Source of the DNA: Flavobacteriaceae bacterium
GTDB taxonomy: Bacteria; Bacteroidota; Bacteroidia; Flavobacteriales; Flavobacteriaceae
Direction: 5' to 3'
Assembly (NCBI GenBank): GCA_030683815.1
Contig: JAUXPJ010000008.1
Coordinates: 62,001-126,000, forward strand
DNA length: 64,000 bases
The position numbers and the translations under genes were made by a program. Numbering within the stretch: the stretch's first letter is position 1; each line of letters begins with the position of its first letter. Below, piece after piece: positions 8,633-16,786 of this stretch. The notes under the pieces were generated by a model. That model was not told the DNA's origin and did no database searches. It saw nothing but the letters and a program-made list of their open reading frames with translations.

Positions 8633-9979
8633 TTAGGAAAACAATTTTTCTACTTCTGAAATAGCTTCTGGTAAACAGAATACAATTATTTTATCGTTGG
8701 GTTGCAGTTGAAAATCACCAAAAGTCATTAATGGTTTCCCATTTCTGATGGCTCCTCCAAAAACTGCTTTGGATGTAATTGATAGGTCTTTTATTTGTTT
8801 GTTGACAATGATTGAATTTTCATTTACTTCAAACTCAAGAACTTCGGCATCAATATTGTGTAAGTTTGCCAATGCCAACACATTTCCTTTCCTGATATGT
8901 TTAAAGATACTACTGACAGCTAACAATTTTTTATTGATTAGGGTATCTATACCAATCGTTTTGGAAATATTGATATAGTCCATATTTTCAACCATGGCAA
9001 TCGTTTTTTTAACGCCTTTAGATTTTGCTACTAAGCTAGACATGATATTGGTTTCAGAATTTCCGGTAACAGCGATAAAAACATCCATCTGTGAAATATT
9101 TTCTTCTTCCAATAAATCAACGTTTCTTCCATCTCCATGAACTACCAAAATGGAAGGATATTTTTCTGCCAATTCAAAAGCGCGTTCTTTTTTAGATTCG
9201 ATGAGTTTTACGTTTAAATTTTCATGGCATAAATTTCGCGCTGATTTTTCACCAACGCGGCTTCCACCCAGAATCATGACATCTTTTATATGGTGTTGTT
9301 CTTTACCGATGAGTTTGTGTAATTTATTAAAACTGGTTGCATTGGTAGAAAAATACACTTGGTCATTAACTTTAAAAACGGTATGTCCTCGAGGGATTAT
9401 GGTTTGATGATTATCTGCTGATTTGATCGCAATAATAATAAATTCAATATCGTTAAATTTATTTTTGGATTCTTGAACCGATAAACCAATCAAAGGTGAA
9501 GTATTGCTTAACAATCCTCCCAATATATTTAAAGAGCCATTTTCAAATTCAATAGAATCGTTAAAAGCTGATTGATGCACCAGCATTTTTATTTCATTTG
9601 CAGCTAATTCTTCCGGTGAAATAATAGAATCAATTCCTAATTCAACAAAATTAACCATATCATTTTTTAAAAATTCAGGATTTGAAATTCGGGCGATTGT
9701 TTTTTTGGCACCTAATTTTTTTCCTAAAACAGCAATGGTGAAATTAACTTCAGGAGATTCTGTTACTGCCAATAAAATATCAGCTTCATTAACTTTATAT
9801 TCCTTTAAAAGTTTTATTGATGTAGCGTCACCTTTAATAGTAATGACATCTAATTTGGAGCTTACGTAATTTAACTTTTCAGTATTTTTATCAATGATGT
9901 AAATATCTTGCGATTCATAAGATAATAATTTAGCTAAATGGAAACCAACATCTCCCGCACCCGCAATGATAATTTTCAT
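8633..9979 (-). CDS. trkA: Trk system potassium uptake regulator, NAD-binding
   Basis: A 448-residue cytosolic gating subunit with two tandem RCK halves. The first Rossmann motif is G7-A-G9-D-V-G12. A second nucleotide-binding fold begins at VMILGGSRVG (about residue 233). Each half is followed by a TrkA-C domain, the last ending in PNDKIIVFCLPEAISEVEKLF. Nucleotide binding (NAD(H) or ATP/ADP in relatives) controls K+ flow through TrkH, whose gene starts 3 nt downstream. It is the first gene of the pair; its promoter should lie in 9980-10100, but no strong consensus match was seen. Confidence 0.95.
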   Translation of the reverse strand: MKIIIAGAGDVGFHLAKLLSYESQDIYIIDKNTEKLNYVSSKLDVITIKGDATSIKLLKEYKVNEADILLAVTESPEVNFTIAVLGKKLGAKKTIARISNPEFLKNDMVNFVELGIDSIISPEELAANEIKMLVHQSAFNDSIEFENGSLNILGGLLSNTSPLIGLSVQESKNKFNDIEFIIIAIKSADNHQTIIPRGHTVFKVNDQVYFSTNATSFNKLHKLIGKEQHHIKDVMILGGSRVGEKSARNLCHENLNVKLIESKKERAFELAEKYPSILVVHGDGRNVDLLEEENISQMDVFIAVTGNSETNIMSSLVAKSKGVKKTIAMVENMDYINISKTIGIDTLINKKLLAVSSIFKHIRKGNVLALANLHNIDAEVLEFEVNENSIIVNKQIKDLSITSKAVFGGAIRNGKPLMTFGDFQLQPNDKIIVFCLPEAISEVEKLFS

Positions 9980-10100
9980 CTTTATATTTTTTATATTTTT
10001 TATTTAGTCAGATGGAATTCGGTAATTAAAAATCTGCTTTAATGTCGAGATCTTAACAAAACACCATTCATTTACTGAATAATTTAATGCAAATATAAAA

Positions 10101-10127
10101 TTGTTTTAACTATAATATATAAATTTG
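10101..10127 (+). promoter_or_regulatory. Promoter for radC
   Basis: TTG (10101-10103), a 16-nt spacer, then TAAATTTG (10120-10127), an exact -7 consensus match, 16 nt before the ATG at 10144. Confidence 0.65.
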
Positions 10128-10143
10128 ATAAAAATTGCTTTTT

Positions 10144-10842
10144 ATGAATTATCCGAAAAACTCCTTTTCCATCAAATCTTGGGCAGAAGATGATCGCCCT
10201 CGCGAAAAATTACTTTCCAAAGGAAAACAAGCCCTTTCAGACGCCGAACTCATTGCCATCTTAATTGGCTCCGGCTCTAGAAATGAAAGTGCCGTTGAAT
10301 TATCAAAACGTATTTTAGCTTCCATCAACAATAATTTAAGCACATTGGGAAAGCTGTCTGTAGCTGATTTGATGAAATTTAAAGGAATTGGCGAAGCAAA
10401 AGCCATTTCTATTATTACCGCCCTTGAAATTGGCAGAAGAAGACGATTGGAAGAAGCATTGGAATTACCTAAAATAACCGGAAGCAAAGCCATTTTTGAA
10501 ATTATGCAACCTTTAATTGGTGAACTGGCAACTGAAGAATTTTGGATTGTATATTTAAATAATTCCAATAAAGTGCTGCATAAAAGTCAGTTGAGTTCCG
10601 GCGGATTAACAGGTACCGTGGTGGATGTTCGCTTGGTTTTCAAAAAAGCGGTAGAAATTAACAGTACAGCCATCATTTTGTGTCACAACCATCCATCAGG
10701 AAATACAAAACCGAGTGATGCTGACATCCAACTCACTAAAAAAATGAAACTGGGCGGTGAAACACTCGATGTAAAAGTATTAGACCATTTGATTATCACA
10801 GAAAAAGCGTATTTTAGTTTTGCCGATGAAGGATTGATGTGA
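10144..10842 (+). CDS. radC: RadC-family JAB1/MPN domain protein
   Basis: A 232-residue protein with an N-terminal helix-hairpin-helix region (LSVADLMKFKGIGEAKAISI) and a C-terminal JAMM metalloprotease-like fold. The Zn-binding signature is complete: LCHNHPSG followed by SDADI, that is His-x-His with a downstream Asp. The family is widespread, and despite its name a DNA-repair role is not established. Start: the frame opens with TTG at 10135, but ATG at 10144 (MNYPKNSFSIKSWAEDDRPREKL) aligns with the conserved RadC N-terminus and sits a normal distance from the promoter. Single gene, no partner nearby. Confidence 0.93.
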   Translation: MNYPKNSFSIKSWAEDDRPREKLLSKGKQALSDAELIAILIGSGSRNESAVELSKRILASINNNLSTLGKLSVADLMKFKGIGEAKAISIITALEIGRRRRLEEALELPKITGSKAIFEIMQPLIGELATEEFWIVYLNNSNKVLHKSQLSSGGLTGTVVDVRLVFKKAVEINSTAIILCHNHPSGNTKPSDADIQLTKKMKLGGETLDVKVLDHLIITEKAYFSFADEGLM

Positions 10843-10928
10843 GCTAAAATAAATCATACAATAATTTCAATAAACCAACAAATTTCACAATCTTTGAGGG
10901 TGAATTCTAAAAAAGTTCAATTGTCGTT

Positions 10929-12236
10929 ATGCTTTTAGTTTATACCCATAAAATAACGCCACGTGTTTCTTATATTTTTAAGCATATTTTTATTCGTATG
11001 TTGAATATTCCCATTCAATTTACCAGTAAAACAGAAGAGTTTATTCCTTATAAAGGACCCAAAATTTCGTATGCTGAAAAGCCCATTTTAGAAGAGATTT
11101 CTGTCAAACCACATTCACTGCTTTTTGAACAGGGTGTAAGTGATATTGAAATTTATGTAAGTGACTGGGAAAGTGTCCCCTGTTTTTTTCAAACAGCTGC
11201 TAAAGGAATTATTCCGTTTGATATTTTTGCTGCAAGTTTTTATTTAATCAGCAGATATGAGGAATATTTACCACATGTTTTAGATCAACACGCTCGTTTT
11301 TCGAGCGACGACGGTTTAGCTAAAAAACATCGTTTTCTTGAAAAACCAGTCATTGATATTTGGGCATTAAAATTATTGCAATTACTTAAAGACAGCTATC
11401 CGAATTTAATTTATCAAGAAAGGAAATTCAAATATTTATCCACCATCGATGTTGATTTGGCAATATCATTTAAACAAAAAGGAATTATTCGCTCTTTTAT
11501 AGGATATTTTAAAGATATCATCAATTTTAATTTTGCAAATATCAAAATCAGAACTTTGGTGTTGTTAAATCTTCAAAAAGATCCTTTTGATACTTTTGAT
11601 CAACTTCAAATAATTCAGGAAAAGTATCAAATAAATACTCATTTTTTCTTTCTTCTAGGTGATTATTCTGCCTTTGACACCAATAATTCTGTCAATAGTC
11701 CAAAGTTTCAATCGCTGATAAAATCGGTAGCAGATTTTGCAAAAGTCGGAATTCATCCTTCCTATTTTACCATGAAAAATTTTGAAAAATTAAAAAAGGA
11801 AGTAAAACGTCTGGAAGAAATTACCAACAGACCTGTAAAAATGAGTCGTCAGCATTTTCTTCGATTAAAATTACCCGATACTTATCATCATTTAATCGAT
11901 TTAGAAATAGCAGAAGATTATACCATGGGTTACTCAAAATATCCCGGATTTAGGGCAAGTACTTGCACGCCTTTTTATTTTTATGATTTGGATTATGAAA
12001 TCCAAACTCCGCTCAGAATTATTCCTTTTGCAGTGATGGACGCCACTTTAAATGATTATATGCAATTATCTCCCGAAGAGGGATACCGAAAAATAATTCA
12101 ATTATTGGATGAAGTAAAGCGTGTAAATGGAACATTTGTAACTTTATTTCATAACGACACCCTTAGTGAAAATAAACGTTGGAAAGGTTGGAGCTCAATT
12201 TATGAACGCGTTGTTCAGCAATGTGTTGCCGTATGA
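10929..12236 (+). CDS. Polysaccharide deacetylase-like protein
   Basis: A 435-residue protein without an obvious signal peptide. The C-terminal two-thirds resembles a NodB/polysaccharide-deacetylase barrel: STIDVDLA carries the Asp motif, GIHPSYFT a metal-ligand His, and TLFHND the late catalytic His. The first ~150 residues (QFTSKTEEFIPYKGPKISY onward) are a conserved extension seen in Bacteroidetes members. Deacetylases of this type remove N-acetyl groups from surface glycans, but the substrate here is unknown. It overlaps the next gene by the sequence ATGA (12233-12236), so the two are translationally coupled. With the flippase and glycosyltransferase just beyond, this suggests a small surface-glycan cluster. 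Confidence 0.75.
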   Translation: MLLVYTHKITPRVSYIFKHIFIRMLNIPIQFTSKTEEFIPYKGPKISYAEKPILEEISVKPHSLLFEQGVSDIEIYVSDWESVPCFFQTAAKGIIPFDIFAASFYLISRYEEYLPHVLDQHARFSSDDGLAKKHRFLEKPVIDIWALKLLQLLKDSYPNLIYQERKFKYLSTIDVDLAISFKQKGIIRSFIGYFKDIINFNFANIKIRTLVLLNLQKDPFDTFDQLQIIQEKYQINTHFFFLLGDYSAFDTNNSVNSPKFQSLIKSVADFAKVGIHPSYFTMKNFEKLKKEVKRLEEITNRPVKMSRQHFLRLKLPDTYHHLIDLEIAEDYTMGYSKYPGFRASTCTPFYFYDLDYEIQTPLRIIPFAVMDATLNDYMQLSPEEGYRKIIQLLDEVKRVNGTFVTLFHNDTLSENKRWKGWSSIYERVVQQCVAV

Positions 12237-13123
12237 TAAGCTATGTAAAACACCAAGATTTAGATGTTGAAAAATACGATGCCTGTATTGAAAATGCATC
12301 TAATTCACGTATTTATGCTTTTTCTTGGTATTTGGATATTGTTACTGATCATTGGGATGCGCTTATTTTAAATGATTACGAAGCCGTAATGCCACTGCCT
12401 TGGCGAAGAAAATTCTTTATTTATTATATTTATCCGCCGGCTTGGACACAGCAATTGGGTGTGTTTTCATCAAAAGAAATTGATGAAACCTTACTTAAAG
12501 ATTTTATCAATGCCATCCCCAAAAAGTTTAAAAAAATTACGATTCAGTTTAATTCAGGGAATCCGATTTCAGGGAAACAAGTGACCGAAAAAGTGAATTA
12601 TATATTGAAGTTGAATCAATCGTATGAGGAGTTGTTTAAGAAGTTTAGGAAAGACAGAAGGGAAAGAATTAAGAAAAATGATGAAAAGAATAATTTAACA
12701 GAAGAAAATTTAGAAATAGAAAAATTATTCAGCATATTTAAAACAAATTATCACCATAAAATTGAACTATCTGAAATTGATTATTTGAAACTCAAATTGT
12801 TAATTAAAAAATCAGCCACTGTTGAAAGCGCAAACATTAAAATAATTTTAGATAAGGAAGATGATTTCATTAGAGCCGGTGCGGTTTTCTTAATTAATAA
12901 AGAAAGAATTATATATCTTTTTTCCTCACAAACCGACAAAGGCAGAAAGGCAAATTCGTTAAGTTCCATATTAAATAAGCTTATTAAAGAAAATTCAAAT
13001 TCTGGTAAAATACTTGACTTTGAGGGTTCAATGCTCCCCAATATTGCCGATTTTTTTAAGAGTTTTGGCGCAGAAAAAGAGCTGTATTTTTTATATCAAA
13101 AACCTTTAAGATATCTTTTGTAG
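12233..13123 (+). CDS. FemAB/GNAT-like acyltransferase of unknown substrate
   Basis: A 296-residue cytoplasmic protein. Early motifs (SNSRIYAFSWYLDIV, VMPLPWRRKFFIYYIYPP) and the middle segment LFKKFRKDRRERIKKN resemble proteins with a FemAB-like double-GNAT fold, which transfer amino-acyl or acyl groups onto cell-surface precursors. The C-terminal region (RAGAVFLINKERIIYLFSS, NSLSSILNKLIKE) fits a GNAT beta-strand and helix. No motif fixes the substrate. The start at 12233 (MISYVKHQDL) is preferred over ATG at 12221 because it forms an ATGA overlap with the deacetylase stop. The last 28 nt overlap the 3' end of the opposing flippase gene. Confidence 0.65.
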   Translation: MISYVKHQDLDVEKYDACIENASNSRIYAFSWYLDIVTDHWDALILNDYEAVMPLPWRRKFFIYYIYPPAWTQQLGVFSSKEIDETLLKDFINAIPKKFKKITIQFNSGNPISGKQVTEKVNYILKLNQSYEELFKKFRKDRRERIKKNDEKNNLTEENLEIEKLFSIFKTNYHHKIELSEIDYLKLKLLIKKSATVESANIKIILDKEDDFIRAGAVFLINKERIIYLFSSQTDKGRKANSLSSILNKLIKENSNSGKILDFEGSMLPNIADFFKSFGAEKELYFLYQKPLRYLL

Positions 13124-14361
13124 TAGAAAAGAAAAAGTAACATTGATAAAATTCCTGAAAACCACATGATTATTGCAGAGGTCATTCCGGCACCAAGAAT
13201 GCCGTAAATAGGAATAAAATAATAGTTCAAAATAATATTGGAAATTAAAGAAACGCAGGCAATCCAAAAGTTTAAATGCGCTTTTCCGATAGCAGAGAGT
13301 AAATTTCCGAATAAACTTCTTAAAATAAAAACTCCGATAACCCCAATTGTCAGAATCATAAAAAGGTGATAATAAACAGTATAATTTTCGCCAAAAATCC
13401 TTAAAATATATTTCCCGAAAAAGAAAACACCTCCAAAAATAAAGATACTGATGAATGAAAAAAGGAGCGTAAAATTTTTGATGTAATTTTTAATAAAAAT
13501 AGGATTATCAACATTTTCAGTTATTGAAACAAAATCGGTTGTAATTAAAATATTGGGAAGTATTAATAAGCTAAAAGGAATGATACCAACATACTTATAA
13601 TGAGTTACTAATTGAGGGTCAATCAATAAATATCCAATTAAAATGATGTCAATTGCAAATAATAATTGAGTTGCAACATTTGCCAGACCGGCAAAAAAGC
13701 CATACATCCAAAAATCTTTATTAATAAAATTTATCGGCGGAATTTCGGAGGAGCTATAATTGTAATCTTTTGATTTAAAAATTAAGAAAGTAACCAGTGG
13801 AGAAAGTACAATAGCAAATACATAGCCATAAACCCCAAAATAATAACTTAAAATTAAAATATTTAGAATTTGAATACTGCTAAATGTAATATCCATCAAA
13901 GCAAACATCTTATTATTATATGTTATTCTAAATTTAATTTTTGAAATTTCAAACAGGAAATAGCTCAAAATAGAAACAGAGAGTAAGATCAAATATATAA
14001 TAGAATCTTTTAATTTATAAGTAATAATCGGGCTAAAAATAATTGTTAAGATGATTAAATAAACAGACCATTTGACTCCTTTTTTTATTGTAATGTTATA
14101 CAGGTTTAATTTCTCATTACAGGTAGGTAAAAAAGAACCATATCTTAATAAACTTTGCTGAACACCTAATCCTCCAAGAGGTATTAAGAAAGAAATGATG
14201 TTAAACGCAAATATGGCCAGACCCAATTCTTTATCGGGCAATATCATCAATGCAATCCATGAGCCAATAAAAGAAAAAAGCTTAGAGATTAACGTAGCTA
14301 TGAATATATGACTACCAGACCTTTGAATGAAACCGGTTATGAAATGTTTAATTTGTTTCAT
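13096..14361 (-). CDS. Polysaccharide/lipid-linked oligosaccharide flippase (MOP superfamily)
   Basis: A 421-residue polytopic inner-membrane protein with about 12 hydrophobic segments, for example FIGSWIALMILPDKELGLAI, VGIIPFSLLILPNILI and LISNIILNYYFIPIYG. The start GSHIFIATLISKLFSFIGSW and the phrase GLGVQQSLLRYGS are typical of Wzx-like proteins, which move undecaprenyl-linked glycans across the inner membrane. It directly follows the glycosyltransferase gene with no gap (14361/14362), so the pair is an operon. Its end runs 28 nt into the opposing acyltransferase gene. The glycan exported is unknown. The segment is very AT-rich, like its neighbour, which is common for surface-polysaccharide loci. 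Confidence 0.85.
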   Translation of the reverse strand: MKQIKHFITGFIQRSGSHIFIATLISKLFSFIGSWIALMILPDKELGLAIFAFNIISFLIPLGGLGVQQSLLRYGSFLPTCNEKLNLYNITIKKGVKWSVYLIILTIIFSPIITYKLKDSIIYLILLSVSILSYFLFEISKIKFRITYNNKMFALMDITFSSIQILNILILSYYFGVYGYVFAIVLSPLVTFLIFKSKDYNYSSSEIPPINFINKDFWMYGFFAGLANVATQLLFAIDIILIGYLLIDPQLVTHYKYVGIIPFSLLILPNILITTDFVSITENVDNPIFIKNYIKNFTLLFSFISIFIFGGVFFFGKYILRIFGENYTVYYHLFMILTIGVIGVFILRSLFGNLLSAIGKAHLNFWIACVSLISNIILNYYFIPIYGILGAGMTSAIIMWFSGILSMLLFLFYYKRYLKGF

Positions 14362-15480
14362 CTACAGAATTGAATTATTGTACAATATTGAAAATTTCTC
14401 ACAAATAGATTCGGGGCTGAAATTTTGAACAACATAATTGTGCATTTCTTTATCTGACGCCTTATTGAAATTATTTTTAATTTCAATGATTGCATCTAAT
14501 AACTGCTTTTCATCTGAATTAATTAATATGCCAAAATTTTCAGGAAAATACTCTTTAATTCCTCCAACATTAGTTGAAATTACCGGTACTCCACAAGAAA
14601 ATGATTCTAAAATAACACATGGTAAATTTTCAGATTTGCTAAATAGGATTAAAACTGAAGCACAATTTATTAATTTACTAAATTCTGAATGTGGTAAATG
14701 ATTAACAATTTTAATCTGATTTATATTAAGATTATTGATTAATTTATCGTATTTCTGAACATTTTCGCCTACTAAGTAAAATGTAAATTTTAATGAAAGC
14801 AACTCTAGTTTTTTGATAACGTTTAAAATGCCAGGAACATTCTTAACATCAGCCATATTTGAAGCGTGCAGGATAATAAATTCCTTGTGCGGCTCCTTAT
14901 TAGGAACGAAAAGATTGGTATTTACAACATTTGGTACCGGATGATAATTTCCGTTTAAACCTGTTTTATTCATTGAATTCCCTAAATTTTTTGTTACTGG
15001 TGCAATAAATTTTGAATTCTCAGCAATAATTTTTAATGTGAATTTTACAAAAGGATTAATTTTAGCGAAAAGATGTTCATGATAAATACTCCAATGCTCA
15101 GAAATGACAAAAGGTTTTTTTTTAAACCATTTTAAATACAAAGCGAAAATGCCTGCCGGATAAATTACGTTTAAATGAACAAGGTCAATCTCACTTACTT
15201 TTTTGTAAAGATCTAAATAAGTTGAAAAATATAAATAAATTTTTTTTAAAGGATTCTTAGTCGGTTTTATATACCCAATAAGAGTTCTGACATCATTTAA
15301 AGTATAATCAATAATTTCATTATTGTTTTTTAATTCTAAATCGGTAATTACATGAATGGCTGTAACAATGTGCTTTAAAGCAACAGCTTCAGCATGACGT
15401 TGAATAAAATCACCATTATAAGGCGAAACTCTGGATGGATACCAGCTATTTAAGAAAAGTATGTGTAGTTTATTTTTCAA
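14362..15480 (-). CDS. Glycosyltransferase family 4 protein (GT-B fold), TTG start
   Basis: A 372-residue glycosyltransferase. The N-terminal Rossmann domain starts at LHILFLNSWYPSRVSPYNGDF, the acceptor-side motif of GT4 enzymes. The C-terminal donor domain shows VLILFSKSENLPCVILES with the E-x7-E nucleotide-sugar signature, then GVPVISTNVGGIKEYF. Donor and acceptor are unknown. No ATG fits: an in-frame stop (TAA at 15490-15492) lies four codons upstream and the first strand begins almost immediately, so the start must be TTG at 15480, or less likely ATT at 15486. It precedes the flippase in an operon and reads away from the YjjG gene. Confidence 0.88.
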   Translation of the reverse strand: MKNKLHILFLNSWYPSRVSPYNGDFIQRHAEAVALKHIVTAIHVITDLELKNNNEIIDYTLNDVRTLIGYIKPTKNPLKKIYLYFSTYLDLYKKVSEIDLVHLNVIYPAGIFALYLKWFKKKPFVISEHWSIYHEHLFAKINPFVKFTLKIIAENSKFIAPVTKNLGNSMNKTGLNGNYHPVPNVVNTNLFVPNKEPHKEFIILHASNMADVKNVPGILNVIKKLELLSLKFTFYLVGENVQKYDKLINNLNINQIKIVNHLPHSEFSKLINCASVLILFSKSENLPCVILESFSCGVPVISTNVGGIKEYFPENFGILINSDEKQLLDAIIEIKNNFNKASDKEMHNYVVQNFSPESICEKFSILYNNSIL

Positions 15481-15544
15481 AAAAATGAATTAAAGAAATG
15501 GTTTTGTGTATCAATTTGTTTAATAAATCCCTTATTTTTACCTT

Positions 15545-16225
15545 ATGCAAATTAAACATATTTTTTTTGACCTCGACCATACCTTGTGGGATTTTGAAAC
15601 TAATTCGGATTTAGCTTTTAAAAAAACTTTTCAAAACCTTCAATTTAAGGTAGATTTAACTAAGTTTTTAAACTATTACCGACCGATTAACCTAAAATAT
15701 TGGAAACTATATCGCGAAGAAAAAGTAACCAAAACTCAATTGCGCTACGGACGGTTAAGAGAGACTTTTGATTTTCTAAAAATAGAAGTTACAGATGAAT
15801 TAATCGAAGCAATATCAGTGGAATATATTCGCGTGTTGCCCGAAAACAACCAGCTTTTTGACGGAACCAATGAGATTTTAGAACATCTTTCCTTAAAATA
15901 TCAAATGCATATTATAACTAACGGATTTCAAGAAGTACAGCATTTAAAGTTAGAAAAATCGGGAATTTCCCATTTTTTTAATCAGATAATTACTTCAGAA
16001 AGTGCAGGAGTTCAAAAACCACATCCGGATATTTTCCATCACGCCATGAATGTTGCCAATACCACCCCTCAAGAAAGTATCATGATAGGTGATAATTGGG
16101 AAGCCGATATTATGGGGGCTTATCACGCCGGAATGAATGTGATTTTTTTCAATTATCATCAAGAGCCAGTTGGTGAAAATATTAAAAGTATAACGCATTT
16201 ATTGCAACTCAAACAATATCTTTAA
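15545..16225 (+). CDS. yjjG: YjjG-family noncanonical pyrimidine nucleotidase (HAD)
   Basis: A 226-residue cytoplasmic HAD phosphatase. Motif I is FFDLDHTLW, with nucleophile D9 and acid/base D11. Motif II is HIITNGF, with Thr. The motif III lysine is in VQKPHPDIF, and motif IV is IGDNWEADIMGA. The ITNGF and SAGVQKPHPDIF phrases and the C1 cap (LNYYRPINLKYWKLYREEKVTK) match YjjG, which dephosphorylates dUMP, dTMP and damaged pyrimidine nucleotides, acting as house-cleaning. It reads away from the glycosyltransferase. The next gene starts 39 nt downstream, so it may be the head of a small transcript. Confidence 0.88.
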   Translation: MQIKHIFFDLDHTLWDFETNSDLAFKKTFQNLQFKVDLTKFLNYYRPINLKYWKLYREEKVTKTQLRYGRLRETFDFLKIEVTDELIEAISVEYIRVLPENNQLFDGTNEILEHLSLKYQMHIITNGFQEVQHLKLEKSGISHFFNQIITSESAGVQKPHPDIFHHAMNVANTTPQESIMIGDNWEADIMGAYHAGMNVIFFNYHQEPVGENIKSITHLLQLKQYL

Positions 16226-16264
16226 TTAAAATATCGTTAACTTTATGCTTTATAAATAAGTTTT

Positions 16265-16786
16265 ATGTTCATTTTAATACTGAGTTCCTGCGTTAGTGAG
16301 GTAGATTTTAATCAATCTGACGACCTGTCGTTTCAGCCAACCCATATGGCATCTTTAGTACACTTCAATTTTGATCAGTATAAGTTTTTAGATAATTCTG
16401 GAAATGAAATTTACGTTATTTCAGAGAGTTCGTCGGCGCCACTTGTTACCGGTACTTTTGCAAAAGACTATCTTGCCAAAGTCGAAATTCAGTTCAAGAT
16501 TTCGAATACTTTTAACAGAACCATGATTATTACACTTCAATTTTACAATGCCAACAACCAGCTTTCCTATCAATTTTTATCCATTACGATTCCGCCCAAT
16601 TCCTCAAACAAAACCTATACAGAAGTAATTTCCGGCGTTGCTTTAAATAATTTTTTAATCGGTAATTTGGCGGTAATGCAAGTAATTTCAGTTCCAAATT
16701 CGGGCGCAATTATTAATACTGCAATTCCTAAAAACTTAAATGTTCAAGTATCGGGTCAATTTTATTCTAATATTCAAAATAGATGA
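16265..16786 (+). CDS. Putative lipoprotein of unknown function, short signal region
   Basis: A 173-residue protein I do not recognise. It begins MFILILSSC, a lipobox with Cys at residue 9, followed by an acidic stretch (SEVDFNQSDD) and beta-strand-rich sequence with many Ser, Thr and Asn. That suggests an outer-membrane or periplasmic lipoprotein. The hydrophobic part is unusually short and lacks the Lys/Arg n-region. An in-frame stop at 16253-16255 rules out extension. Its stop overlaps the next start (ATGA, 16783-16786), so it is coupled to the DUF5723-like barrel gene and probably works with it in the envelope. Confidence 0.65.
   Translation: MFILILSSCVSEVDFNQSDDLSFQPTHMASLVHFNFDQYKFLDNSGNEIYVISESSSAPLVTGTFAKDYLAKVEIQFKISNTFNRTMIITLQFYNANNQLSYQFLSITIPPNSSNKTYTEVISGVALNNFLIGNLAVMQVISVPNSGAIINTAIPKNLNVQVSGQFYSNIQNR

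Noticed and set aside
10135-10143. TTG start for radC
   Set aside because: ATG at 10144 fits the conserved RadC N-terminus and the promoter distance better.
12221-12232. Upstream ATG for the acyltransferase-like gene
   Set aside because: It adds only four residues inside the previous gene; the ATGA overlap at 12233 is the usual coupled start.
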